This document shows, one piece after another, positions 23,006-35,247 of a stretch of 64,000 nucleotides of DNA. The position numbers and the translations under genes were made by a program. The DNA comes from Adiantum capillus-veneris (lineage: Eukaryota > Streptophyta > Polypodiopsida > Polypodiales > Pteridaceae): contig CM043959.1 of NCBI GenBank assembly GCA_014529385.2, forward strand, positions 92,909,029-92,973,028, read 5' to 3'. Under the pieces are notes generated by a model that saw only the letters and a program-made list of their open reading frames with translations, was not told the DNA's origin and did not search any database. Each line of letters starts with the position of its first letter. Position 1 is the stretch's first letter.

Positions 23006-23587
23006 TAAGATATGTCCCTGGCATGTTCCACATCACCCTATATGGAGTGTCATCAAAAATTAAGGTATTGTTTGCATCCAAATCCTCAAATATCTTCCAA
23101 ATATCACTCATATTTTTGTGATAAACCCTTGTAAATCCTAACATAATATTTGGATTTTGGCAATTTTTGTTACTCATAAACACCTTGAACTTGGTATACT
23201 GCTCAGGAAAACATTTTTGTGTGATGCATTGCACCGTTGTTAAGTTATAGCAACTCCATATCCATAGCTCAAAGTATTCAGCACAAAAATCCAAAAAACT
23301 TAGTGCGTGTGGTCGCACCACATGATAAACTTCATCTTTATCCTCCACAAGTCGCATGTGTTGAGCCCAAGATGGCATAGAATCTCCATGTTTCATTTCA
23401 ATTGTCTTGAGAAGTAACCCCTCTAGATCCAAGATAAGTACTCTTTTGATGTCCTTGAAAGCAAATGGTAGGTGATAAGGAGGTTATTCATTCCTTGGAC
23501 AAGGTCTTGGAGGAGGTTGGATGGGTAATTCAATAGTTTTCTTCAATTTATGCCAGCATATAGCCAATCCATTTTTTTGTAATGGTT
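23006..23587 (-). pseudogene. Host gene exon 5, proximal part: second FCP1/HAD-like domain
   Basis: On the minus strand a splice acceptor (CAG, 23588-23590) opens an exon in phase 1. After a Pro-rich linker comes VLILDLEGLLLKT, the FCP1/NIF-type HAD nucleophile motif with Glu where the second Asp of DxD normally stands. HVVRPHALSFLDF follows, then FELWIWS (motif II region) and TLIFDDTPYR (acidic motif IV). An in-frame TAA at 23484-23486 precedes the domain (Gln expected if C-to-T). The gypsy element cuts the exon at TAAGA. FCP1-like domains dephosphorylate proteins such as the RNA polymerase II tail; activity here is doubtful given the altered DxD. Confidence 0.7.
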
Positions 23588-23869
23588 CTGAAATTAAAGA
23601 ACAAGAACACTTAATGCAAACATAACAATAGACATGAGTTTTACATTGTCTACCCTAAGGTTTTATTAGATACCAAAATCCATCTATGATCTACTCATTA
23701 ATAGAAAGAAAGTCAAATTAAAATCCTGACTCTTTTTTATGCTACACTCTCTCTTAGTATCAATACCATGGAGGTCAACTAGACTTAAGTCAACTAATAA
23801 CTACTACTTGTTATTAAAGGTATGCTTGAAGTGCATAAGGCTTAACCAATGCTCTAGTGTAGAATGGGT

Positions 23870-26800
23870 ATTTAGGTCTCAAGGTCTACCACTTATCCAA
23901 GCAAAGATCCATTTAGATATGGAAACCCAAATTTTCTTAATATAATGATATAGAATGAACAAGTGGTGAATCCTAAGACCAAACCACTCATGCTACTAGG
24001 GATAATAGGTTGGACAAGTGGTGGACCTTGAATGTAAACCCCCCATGTACAAAGTATCATGGGTTTTGGGTATTTCAATCGACTCTAGCATCTTCGAGAC
24101 ATGGTGGAGCTTACTTCTCTCCATGTTTCAATGGAGTCTATCTTGGATAAATGGTGGAGCATCATTCTCTCCATGTTTCAATGGAGCCTAGCTTGGACAA
24201 GTGGTGGACGTTTGTTTCTCTCTATATTTGAACAGATTTAGCTTGGACACGTGGTGGACCTTGGAACAAAATCCCCATGTAAAACATATCATGGACATTA
24301 CAAGTGGTGAGAAAAAATACCATTCAATATATAACCTTATAGGTTGGACAAGTGGTGGACCTTAACACCCAATTATTATTAATATAATGACATAGAGTGG
24401 ACAAGTGGTGAATCTTGCGACCAAACCTACTAGGAAAAGTAGGTTGGACAAGTGGTGGACCTTGAATGCAAACCCCCCATGTACATAATATCACTCATGC
24501 TACTAGGAATAATTTGGTATTAAGGTCCATGTTTCAATGGAGCCTAGCTTGGAAAAGTGGTGGACCTTTGTTTCTCTCTATGTTTCAATAGAATTAGCTT
24601 GCACAAGTGGTGAACCTTGAAACAAAACCCCCATGTAAAGCATGTCATGGGCATTACAAGTGGTGAGAAAAAATACCATTCAAGGTATAACCTTATAGGC
24701 TGGACAAGTGGTGGACCTTAGCACCCAATTCCTCTTATTATAATGACATAGAGTGGAAAAGTGGTGAATTGTGAGACCAAAACTACTAGGGATAATAGGG
24801 TGGACAAATGGTTGACCTTGAATGTAAATCACCCATGTACAAAATATCATGGGTTTTGCGTATTTCAATGGAGCCTAGCATCTAGGAGACATGGTGGAAC
24901 TTACTTATGTCCATGTTTTAATGGAGCCTATCTAGGAGAAATGGTGGAGGTTCCTTCTCTCCATGTTTCAATGGAGCCTAGTTTGGACAAGTCATGGACC
25001 TTTGTTTCTCTCTATATTTAAATATGGTTAGCTTGGACAAGTGGTGGATCTTGGAATGAAACTCCCATGTAAAACATATCATGGGCATTTCAAGTGGCGA
25101 GAAAGGATACCATTTAAGATATAACCTTATAGGTTGGACAAGTGGTGGACCTTAACACAATATAATGACATAGAGTGTACAAGTAGTGAATCTTGAAACC
25201 AAACCACTCATGCTACTAGGGATAATAGGTTGAACAAGTTGTGGGCCTTGAAATAAAACCCCCTCGAGTGTTTCAATGGAGCCTAGCTTGGAAACATGGT
25301 AAAGCTTGCTTCTCTCCATGTTTCAATGCAGCCTATCTTGGATAAATGGTGGAGCATCATTCTCTCCATGTTTCAATGGAGCCTAGCTTGGATAAGTGGT
25401 GGACCTTTATTTCTCTCTATGTTTGAATAGAGTTATCTTGGAAAAGTGGTGGACCTTGGAACAAAACCCCCATGTAAAACATATCATGGGCATTACAAGT
25501 GGTGAGAAAAAATACCATTTAATATATAACCTTATAGGTTGGACAAGTGGTGGACCTTAACACCCAATTATTCTTAATATAATGACATAGAGTGGATAAG
25601 TGGTGAACTTGGGACCAAACCTACTAGGGAAATAGGTTCGACAAGTGGTGTACCTTGAATGAAAACCCCCCATGTACAAAATATCACTCATGCTACTAGA
25701 AATAATTTGGTATTAAGGTCCATGTTTCAATGCAGCCTAGCTTGGAAAAGTGGTGGACCTTTGTTTCTCTCTATGTTTCAATAGATTTAGCTTGGACAAG
25801 TGGTGGACCTTGGAACAAAACCCCCATGTAAATCATGTCATGGGCATTACAAGTGGTGAGAAAAAATACCATTCAAGCTATAACATTATAGGTTGGACAA
25901 GTGGTGGACCTTAACACCCAATTCCTCTTGATATAATGACATATAGTGGACAAGTGGTGAATCATGAGACTAAACCTACTAGGGATAATAATAGGTTGGA
26001 CAAGTGGTGAACCTTGAATGTAAACCCCCCATGTACAAAATATTATGGGTATTGGGTATTTCAATGGAGCCTAGCAACTTGGAGACATGGTGGAGCTCAT
26101 TTCTCTCCATGTTTCAATGGAGCCTATCTAGGAGAAACAATGGAGGTTCCTTCTCTCCATGTTTCAATGAGCCTAGCTTGGACAAGTGGTGGACCTTTCT
26201 TTCTCTATATGTTTTAATAGAGTTAGCTTGGACAAGTGGTGGACCTTGGAATGAAACCCCCATGTAAAACGTATCATGGGCATTTCAAGTGGTGAGAAAG
26301 GATACCATTTAAGATATAACCTTATAGGTTGGACAAGTGGTGAACCTTAATACATAGTTCTTCCTAATATAATGACATAGAGTGTACAAGTGGTGTATCT
26401 TGAGACCAAACCACTCGTGCTACTAGGGATAATAGGTTAGAAAAGTGGTGGGCCTTGAAATAAAACCCCCCATGTACAAAATAAAATGGGTTTAGGGCAT
26501 TTAAATGGATCCTAGCTTGGAGACATGGTGGAGCTTTCTTCTCTCCATGTTTCAATGAAGCCTATCTTGGAGAAATGGTGGAGCATCCTTGTCTTCATGT
26601 TTCAATATATCTTAGCTTGGACAAGTGGTGGATCTTTGGTTCTCTCTATGTTTCAATAGAGTAAGCTTGGACAAGTGGTGGACATTGAAACAAAACTCCC
26701 ATGTAAAACATATCATGGGTAGTTCAAGTTGTGAGAAAAAAAACCATTAAAAATATAACCGTATAGGTTGGACAAGTGGTGGACCTTAACACCCAATCCT

Positions 26801-27545
26801 TTTTAATACAATGACATAGAGTGGAGAAGTGGTGAATCTTGAGACCAAAGCTATCAAGCTACTAGGGATACTAGGTTGGACAAGTGGTGGATCTTGAATG
26901 TACATCCCCTATGTACAAAATATCATGGGTTTAGGGTGTTTCAATGGAGTCTAGCATATTGGAGACATGGTGGACCTTGCTTCGCTCCATGTTTCAAGTG
27001 GTGGAACTTCAATTATTTTCCCATACCTAGTTTAGACAACCCATACACTTTGCAACTCTAAAGGTTAGACGAGTGGTGGAGCTTTGTTTATTTCCATGTT
27101 TTAATGGATCCTAGCTTGGACAAGTGGTGGACCTTGGAAAAAAGTCCCCCCTGTACAACATAGCTGAGTTTTTTCATGTTTTAATGGAAGAGAGATTTGA
27201 CAAATGGTGGAGCTTGCTTATCTCCATGTGGATTTTAGAACTAGCTTGGACAAGTGGTGGAGCTTTGCTTTTCTACTATTCATAATACAATGATGTATAG
27301 GTTGGTTACATGGTGAATCTTAAGGCCAAAATATTAAGGCCAAACCTCCCATCTTACTAGAGATGATAGGTTGGACAAGTGTTCAACCTTCTATCATTTC
27401 TCCATGCCTATAATTAGACAATTAGTAGAACTAGCATCTTTCTATGTTGTCTAGAGCTGAGCTTAGACAAGTAGTGGACCTTGCTACTCTCTTCCCTTGG
27501 TTTATTAGTTTGAAGACTCATTATATATACTTGCTTAGATCTATA
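23870..27545. repeat. Satellite block B (GGACAAGTGGTGGACC orientation)
   Basis: Dozens of copies of TTGGACAAGTGGTGGACCTT separated by ATGTTTCAATGGAGCCTAG and TATAACCTTATAGG segments form higher-order units of several hundred bases. A single opposite-orientation unit lies at the left edge (about 23883-23930). The right edge (about 27400-27540) matches the reverse complement of about 37998-38130. Confidence 0.88.
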
Positions 27546-27783
27546 TAATTACTCATTAGTTAGGTTACAAGTAGGTATGTAATTTGTTAGCCTCAAGGGA
27601 CTTTGAATATTGAATAGTAAGAAAGTCAAGTGCTGGTTTGAAGATCTTTTGCTTATCTAAACTAAACTCTAACTCAATAATAAGTCTCTTAAGTTCCACA
27701 AATTGTCCTATCTAGGCTCCAAAAGAGTCTTAATTGGTTTGTGCTAGATTCTAACTTCCTTGATGGGATAGAATCCTAGAAAA

Positions 27784-28378
27784 TGAGGCACTATAAGTTT
27801 TACCTTAGCTCAAATGGATTTTCACTTAAACTAGACTGCAATTTGGCACTCTAGTATCTTTGGCTTGATGGAGTTTAACACTAGATACATAGTAGTGATA
27901 TTTAAGCTTCATGTCTCTTCACTTGATCGAGATATGAGACCATACTTTCAAGGTCACCACTTGTCTTACCTAAAGACCAATGTGAGACATGGGAGCAAGA
28001 AAGCCATCCGATATTGTTTTAAGGACTATTACATAGACAATCAATAACTTAAGTAAAGCAAAAAGACTTGGATCTTTCACAATTAATAACTTAAGTAAAG
28101 CCAAAAAGACTTGGATCTTTGACAGTTTTTTTCAAACTAAAAAAGCACAATCTCATGCTAACAAAACTATAAATCACAATTGAAAGTTTTGAACGAGAAA
28201 AAGATCAGCAATCTTATAAGAAGGATACTTTTCATTTCATTTGATGATTACAAACTAAAAGAAAGTCTCTCAAGAAATTGATAAACAAAAAATGTAGGTG
28301 ACTGCTTCATTATTTTGAGCAAACATATCAAAATCTCTATTGATTGAGCTCCATCTAGTAGTATCCTTTGTAAGATCC
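27784..28378 (+). repeat. 595-bp direct repeat, copy 1
   Basis: It matches 29572-30166 over 595 bp with only a handful of substitutions by eye (opening TGAGGCACTATAAG, closing TAAGATCC). No coding content recognised. The high identity implies recent duplication or gene conversion. Confidence 0.88.
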
Positions 28379-29571
28379 CATTAGAAAATTTCGTAGGTCA
28401 TTTGGAGGGGCTTGTAAGAAATTGTATTTCTCTCTCTAGAAACTTTTTATAAAATGCACTTGCACCTTGTGAGTACGTCCAAAAGGACAACCAGACACTC
28501 TAAAAAGTAGATTTATATTCCCAATCGTCCTTGAAAACGGTCACTTTTTTATTTAATGCGAGCGTCTTTTTCAAGAGGCAGGTGCGGCGCATTCAATGCA
28601 GCTTACGTCATCACTAAAAGTTGAAAAGTCACAAACTATCAAATAGTGATAGATTTTGAGGCTTTTGACACCACCAATGCGTCCGGAACGCCAAAATACC
28701 CTAAAAACGAATATCTACTTGCCTCATTCTGACAACCGGAGAGGCAAAAAATATCAAAAAACCCAAAAAAATGGGCTTTTTACTTAAGGCGCGCGAGGAG
28801 GCATTTCTAAATTCTAGAATGCCCCTCTGCGCGCCGTTAGTACAAAGCTCCTTTTAGTGATTTTTGGACACTTATCTTTCCAGAAAGCCCCTTTTTAGAG
28901 GTTTTTGGACATTTTCCTCTCAAAAAGCTCCCTAAAAAGAGGAAAACGGGGCTTTTTACCAACGGCGCGCGAGGAGGCATTCCAAAATTCTAGAATGCCC
29001 CTCTGCGCGTCGTTAGTACAAAGCTCCTTTTAGTGATTTTTGGACACTTATCTTTCCAGAAAGCCCCTTTTTAGAGGTTTTTGGACATTTTCCTCTCAAA
29101 AAGCTCCCTAAAAAGAGGAAAAAGGGCCTTTTTACTAACGGCTCGCGAGGAGGCATTACAAAATTTTGGAATGGCCCCTTGCGCGCCGTTAGTAAAATGT
29201 TTCTTTAGGGATTTTTGACATTTTTTTGCCTCTTTGGATGTCTGAGCGAGGCAATTGGACATTCATTTCTAGGAGATATGTGCATTCCGGACGCATTGAC
29301 AATATCAAAAGTTTCAAAATCTTCCACCACTTGATAGTTTTGTGATTTTTTGAGTTCTAGTGATGACGTAGCCCGTATCAAATGCACCGCATCTACCTTC
29401 TGAAAAAGGTGCTCGCATTAAATGAAAGAGAGTGCTCGTCTTCAAGGACCACTAGATTATTAAATGAGGAGAGGGACACCTTTTATATTTTTGTTAATAT
29501 CAATCTATTTTTCTACGTAACGTAGACTCTTCTCTCATTGGAGGAGCTTATTTTCCTCTCTCTTCCAAAAA
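28379..29571. mobile_element. Fold-back segment with inverted arms and 176-bp tandem core
   Basis: Arms at about 28526-28690 and 29282-29450 are imperfect inverted repeats of about 165 bp; both contain ATTTAATGCGAGC, TACGTCATCACTA and CAATGCGTCCGGAA in opposite orientation. Between them, units of about 176 bp repeat about 2.5 times, starting near 28773, 28949 and 29124, each carrying GGCGCGCGAGGAGGCATT or a variant. No transposase. It could be a non-autonomous fold-back or MULE-like element; its ends are not certain. Confidence 0.55.
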
Positions 29572-30166
29572 TGAGTCACTATAAGTTTTACCTTAGCTCA
29601 AATGGATTTTCACTTAAACTAGACTGCAATTTGGCACTCTAGTATCTTTGTCTTGATGGAGTTTAACACTAGATACATAGTAGTGATATTTAAGCTTCAT
29701 GTCTCTTCACTTGATCGAGATATGAGACCATAATTTCAAGGTCACCACTTGTCTTACCTAAAGACCAATGTGAGACATGGGAGCAAGAAAGCCATCCGAT
29801 ATTGTTTAAAGGACTATTACATAGACAATCAATAACTTAAGTAAAGCAAAAAGACTTGGATCTTTCACAATTAATAACTTTAGTAAAGCCAAAAAGACTT
29901 GGATCTTTGACGGTTTTTTTCAAACTAAAAAAGCACAATCTCATGCTAACAAAACTATAAATCACGATTGAAAGTTTTGAACGAGAAAAAGATCAGCAAT
30001 CTTATAAGAAGGATACTTTTCATTTCATTTGATGATTACAAACTAAAAGAAAGTCTCTCAAGAAATTGATAAACAAAAAATGTAGGTGACTGCTTCATTA
30101 TTTTGAGCAAACATATCAAAATCTCTATTGATTGAGCTCCATCTAGTAGTATCCTTTGTAAGATCC
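29572..30166 (+). repeat. 595-bp direct repeat, copy 2
   Basis: Same length as copy 1, starting TGAGTCACTATAAG. ATCCTA follows its last matching segment at 30163-30168 and also precedes copy 1 (27773-27778), a possible target duplication around the whole 2.4-kb structure. Ends do not behave like LTRs and there is no primer site. Confidence 0.85.
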
Positions 30167-30258
30167 TACAGGAAGGAATAAAAAGAAAGATTTGTTAGAT
30201 ACCATGCACATGAGTGTTCAAGTATGTGTATCAAGAATATATGACATGTCACTAGTAC

Positions 30259-31458
30259 CTTAGGGTTGCTTTCTATCCAGCCTTAGAAGATTGTTCTCAG
30301 CTTTCACCTTATTTATATAAGCCTTTGCTGTGGTTGCCTTCAAAACTCCTTTTGTGTTACAACCCAATTGCTTAGTTAAAGTGGTCAATTGTGACGCCTT
30401 CATGCTTTCAATGGGTGTACGCTCCTTTGCTAAGATCTCTTGTATTTGGGCTCTTCTCATTTCATTGCGGTGGCTTGTGTCACTTGCATTTTCAATGATA
30501 GTTTCATCCCTGTCACCTTTTGCAGGTGGTATTCTTCTTGTAAAGAACACCTTAGCTGACCAAACATCATTTTTTTGCTTCCAATACTCCATGGTTTGTT
30601 TGTATTCACTATCATTTGTCACTATAGGTTGTCCATAACGATTAGAAGCAATTAAATCACGCACATCCCTTCTCTCATCAAGCTGAATCAAGTATGGCAG
30701 TAGCTCCTCCAAGAGCATATTGTCAACCATCTTCTCAGCATCAAATTGTGGTGGAAAAATGCAATTGTTTTCTGGTGAAATACATCCCTTGTAAGGAGAG
30801 TCATCAATAAGCACTGTTCTTTGTGGATCACATTCAAACCCCATGGCAATTTTGGCTAGAGGCTTGAACATTGCCTCAACGTTTGGATTGTCGGGTCTAA
30901 ACAATTTTTGAGTTTGAGCGGTGTAGCAAACATCTTGCGAACAAATTGCAAAGAAAGGCAATGTATCCTCAGCTAAGTTGTTTAGTGCTGCAAGGATTTG
31001 ATACACATTATTCCTAGTAGCTGTCGACCAAATTGCAACATTAAACCTCTGTAAAATAGTCTTCAAGAATTGGATGCAACCTGGCCTAAGTATAATATAT
31101 CTTTTTGAATCCATTTGCACTCAGTTGTGGTGTGATGATGGTTGAGGGGAACGTTTCAACAATAGACCATTTAAATCCAATATAATTGTAAGCATGGATT
31201 TCTCAACATCTACGCTACATGACGTAGTACCAATTGGCAATAGCTCGTGAGTGGACTTTTCAGTCTCTTTTGATGTATGTTGCATTTATGAAGCATCGAT
31301 TTCTTGGTTCTCATTATTGGAAGCTTGCTCAAGTTGCACAACACTAGACTCTAGTATAGAAATATCATCCATCTTGGGCACTTTAGAAACCATAGAATCT
31401 ATGGATTCTATAGTTGTTGACTGAACCATAGGAGCATTATCCATCCCAGTTTGTGAAT
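30259..31458 (-). pseudogene. Host gene exon 4: first FCP1/HAD-like domain plus SAP-like motif
   Basis: The acceptor TTTCTTAG precedes 31458, phase 1 on both sides. After an acidic linker comes MLTIILDLNGLLLKR, an FCP1/NIF-type motif in which the second Asp of DxD is Asn (known in plant FCP1-like proteins). YIILRPGCIQFLK, FNVAIWSTATRNN and TVLIDDSPYK (acidic motif IV) follow, then a charged region and SQLTTLTKQLGCNTKGVLKA, resembling a SAP DNA-binding helix pair. In-frame stops are TAA 31286-31288, TGA 31121-31123 and TAA 30260-30262. No frameshift. The likely ancestral role is phosphoprotein phosphatase or scaffold; this is inference from motifs. Confidence 0.7.
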
Positions 31459-32096
31459 CTAAGAAAACACACACACAAATGGTATCTCAAAACCACTAGA
31501 ATTTTATTCTCCATATTTATATGTAGAACTCCTATTAAGAAATTTATTTAAGGTAAAGTCGTTGTTAGAATCCTTGCAACCATTTTCAGCATTCGTACAC
31601 CAAACACCACTTGTCTAAAATACAATCTACTAACTCAACATTTTCCATCCTACACTTTATTAAAGATGAGTACTTAAAGTGAAAACTAAAAGCCACCCTT
31701 GTTGAGGAAACATGGATACAAGGTCCACCAAATGTCCAACCTAGACCACAAGCAAACAATTAGAGATTTGGCTTAGATTTGGATTCAAAGGCCACCACTT
31801 ATTCAAGTAAGATAACTCCACTTGTTTAAGACAGTAATGTTTGAAGCCCCACCACTTGTCCAACCTAGAAATTGATTAAATTTTGGTAAGATTTATCACA
31901 AATCTAGAGTAGAATCAAGATTGTATGGCCAAGGTAGTCAAATAAGCTAGACAACACACAAAGCATAAGAGCACTTTAGATTCTCGTTGAGCATAAACTA
32001 AACAATAATCAAATGTTATATTCACTTGAGATTTCATCCATGAAAAATGAAAATGATGCATGTACTTGAGATTTCCATCCATGTACAATACTTTAC
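31459..32096 (-). other. Host gene intron 3 (638 bp)
   Basis: Proposed donor T|GTAAAG at 32096 and acceptor TTCTTAG at 31459 give a phase-1 junction (T + AT gives TAT). It contains isolated satellite cores (about 31730 and 31850). A TGA two codons before the donor leaves open that the SET unit ends here. Confidence 0.45.
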
Positions 32097-32657
32097 AATG
32101 TCAAGTAAAGTTATAGTCAGCAAACAACTCTTCTCCTGCTTCAACTTGACAAATAGTCTCAATGCATACATGGCCATATTCTTCTGACTTGATGTGTGAA
32201 GAGGTGCATTTATGCCGAGGTGGAAAATTTGGATCAAATGTATAGCGTACGTTGGGACAGACATTTGTACTGTGAGAACTATTTATATAGCCCGACACGT
32301 TTCCTTCTTCTACACAACCAATAATGTATGATTGATCTTCCTCTTCTTCTATGTTTGGATCCTCTAGAAGAGAATATTTATAAGCTCTTGGAAAAATTTT
32401 GCATATCTTTTTCCAGTCTTGAAATCTATACTTATGCCCTCCATAGTTTAGAATAGTCAAACCACTTTCCAGGGTAGTATGCACAAATAGCCCATAACCG
32501 GCTCCTTCAATACATGAAAGTCGCACTTCAAAATCCACACCGTTAATATGGAAAATTACATCTTTGGGAATAGGAAAAGTTGGTGTCCCAAAAGGATCTT
32601 CATGCCAATCATAGTGTGAAATACATCTAGTTTTTATATCACTTAACTCCTTTGTGT
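32097..32657 (-). pseudogene. Host gene exon 3: SET domain
   Basis: An acceptor TTTTTGCAG (32658-32660) opens the exon in phase 1, joining ...METH to TKELSDIK. The domain shows the SET N-box GAGYGLF, the pseudoknot motif as YINSSHSTNVCPNV (canonical form FINHSC.PN, here with extra residues), and the C-terminal EAGEELFADYNF (canonical GEEL.YDY). SET proteins methylate protein lysines, usually histones, using S-adenosylmethionine. No post-SET cysteines seen. It ends at TGA 32101-32103, which may be a true stop or a mutated Arg codon, since a phase-compatible donor lies just beyond. SET identity is firm; membership in the larger gene is inferred from splice phases. Confidence 0.78.
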
Positions 32658-35247
32658 CTGCAAAAAGAAGAAAATATTATGCATAAAATAATGACAATAT
32701 CAAAGAAAGATATCATTATTTTATAGTCCAATAGGTCTATCGTATGGAAGACTTAGAGTGCCTCTTACATGGTGCCTCCAAGGTTTCCAAAAAATAAAAC
32801 CATTGGAAAAAAAAGGCGACTGTGTCTCCAATCTATTGCCCATTTGAAGCATAGAGAGAACCAAGGTCCACCACTTGTCCAAGCTAGACATGGAGCATTG
32901 ACACAAGATCCAACACTTATCCAAGAACCCTATAGTATATGTGGTAACATGGGATGCATTGATGCAACAAAAGTAGTCTAGCCTCCTCATCCATCTCTTT
33001 TTTCTTGTAGCCTAGAGGGATTAGTTTCAAGGTCTATAACTAGTCAAAAACTACACATAGAACATTGATACAAGGTTCCACCACATGTGAAACCTATCAT
33101 CTCTAGTAGCATGGATGGTTTGATATCAAGGTTCACTGTGTGTCCTACCTATACTCTATTGTAGCATAGAGATTCTGGTTTGGTGGTACTACACTTGTCC
33201 AAACTTGGCTTGTTGTTGATATCTGGAGGTAATCAAGGGTCCTCCACTTGTCCAAGTTAGGCATATATAACAATTGCAAGGTCCACCATGTGTACAACAT
33301 ATGATTGATTATAGCATGCATGGTCTTATTTCATGGGCAACCATCTTCTCTCCAACATGTGTCCAACCTCGGCTCCATTGAAGCATGGAGAGAAGCAAGG
33401 TCCACCACTTATCAAAGCTATTATTTTCTCCCAGTGCTTTCAAAACCCATAATACGTTGTACATGGGGGGGGGGGATTCTTGTTTCAAGGTCCACCACTT
33501 GGCTAAGATTGGATCCATTGAAACATAAAGAGAAGCAAGCTCTACCATTTTTCCAAGCTAGGTGCCATTGAAACATGAAAACCCCATAATATGTTGTATA
33601 TGGGGGGGTTTTTCACGGTCTACCACTTGTCTAAGCTATGGTCCATTGGAACATGGAGAGAATCAAAGCTCCACCACTTTTCTAAGCTAGGATCCATTGA
33701 AACATGGAGAGAAGCAAGCTCCATTGTTTGTCTAAGCTAGGCTCCATTGGAACATGGAGAAAACAAGATCCACCACTTGCCTATTATTGCATAGAGATTT
33801 TGGTTTGAAGGCCCACAACTTGTCCAACCTTGCCTTCATGTATGGAGATAATAAAGAGTGCAATGCTTCTCTAAGCTAGGGACATAAAAGAGTTTCAAGG
33901 TCCACTACATATACGATCTATGATGGGTTGTAGCATGGGAGGTTTCATTTTAGGGTTGACCACTTCTCCAGCTCCGCTTGTCCAACCTCAGATCCATTGA
34001 AGAATGGAGAATAAAGGTGGACAAACTGTCCAAAATAGGCAAGAAAATCTCTATAAAACCCATGAATTGTTAATATATGCTATGCTGTGGAGTTTTGTTT
34101 GAAGGTCCACTCCTTATCCAAGCTACAATCCATTGAAGCATGGAAATAAGTAAGATATATCTATAGTCCAAGATAGGATCCATTGAAGCATAGAGAGAAT
34201 CAAGGTCCACCACTTGTCCAAGCTATGCATGGGTAATTGATATAAGGACCACTACGTTTTCACCTATACTATGCTCTATCATGGATGGTTTCATATACCA
34301 CCAATTTTCCAACATATTTAGTAGGTTGTATTATGGGGGTTTGGTTTCAAGGTACTTCACTTGTTTAAGGTGGGTTCCATTGAGCCATGGAGAGAAACAA
34401 TGTCTACCACTTGTCCGAAATATGCTCCTTTAAAACATAAAAGCAAGGTCCACCACTTGTCCAAGCTAATTTTTCTCTCCATTGAATCATGGAGAGAAAC
34501 AAGGTCTACCACCTGTCCAAAATATGCTCCATTGAAACATAAAAGTAAGGTCCACCACTTGTCCAAGCTAATATAACAAATGGGTGTTGGTTACAAGGTG
34601 TACCACACTTGTCTAAACTAGTCTCCATGCAAGGTCCACCACATGTCCAAGCTATATGATCTTGGTTTGAAGGTCTACCACACCTCTTGAGATTAGGATC
34701 CATGTAAGGTCCACCTTTTGTCAAGCTATGCCTTTAGTGAGTACTAAAACTAAGTAAATTGCAGTACTTAAATACCTTTCCAAGCTCATTAAGATTTTGG
34801 TCTCTAAGGCCACCACCACATGTCTAATCTATGCTCTAATTGATTACTTATGCTAGTTCTCAAAGTCCAAACATAATCTCCCTTCTAGCAAGGTTAGTTT
34901 AATTTTAGGCTCTAACACCTGTCTAAGCTAGGTTCAATTTATGAAGCATCACCATTTAACCATGCTACGATCTAATGTATCATATCAAGGGGGTATTGAT
35001 AAAAGGTCCAAAACTTATTGAGTTCAAGCTCTTAAGTAATTAAGTCTTTGTGAGTATTAAATGTTATAGTTTTAGTCTAAAGATCCACCATTCAAAAACT
35101 CAAGTAATTTATTATTTACATTCAAACCTTGAATGCTTGAGATAAAAAATACAAACTCAATCAATACTATATAAAGCAAAATCTAACATTAAGAGTATCA
35201 AATCAGTAACAAGAAACACTAACATGCACAAGAAACTCAAAACATAC
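32658..35247 (-). other. Host gene intron 2 (2.6 kb) carrying satellite
   Basis: Donor C|GTATGT at 35247 and acceptor TTTTTGCAG at 32658 join exons 2 and 3 in phase 1 (C + AC gives CAC). Both are strong plant-type sites. About 32740-34740 is satellite; 34740-35230 is A/T-rich with nothing recognised. Confidence 0.7.
32740..34740. repeat. Satellite block C (GGTCCACCACTTGTCC orientation)
   Basis: Degenerate satellite units with the GGTCCACCACTTGTCCAA core on the + strand, opposite to blocks A and B. A local duplication of about 126 bp occurs at about 34375-34575. Units are more diverged than in the 38-64 kb block. Confidence 0.82.

Larger units (their letters stand above)
23588..30258 (-). other. 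Host gene intron 4 (6.7 kb, GT-AG)
   Basis: Donor G|GTACTA at 30258 and acceptor TTTCAG at 23588 join exons 4 and 5 in phase 1 (G + AA gives GAA). The intron holds satellite block B, a non-coding segment (27541-27783), and the 595-bp direct repeats flanking a fold-back. The donor is weak, so the junction is tentative. Confidence 0.5.

Noticed and set aside
27784..30166. 595-bp repeats as LTRs of a small retroelement
   Set aside because: No primer site or polypurine tract, and no matching 5-bp flanks at TG...CA ends.
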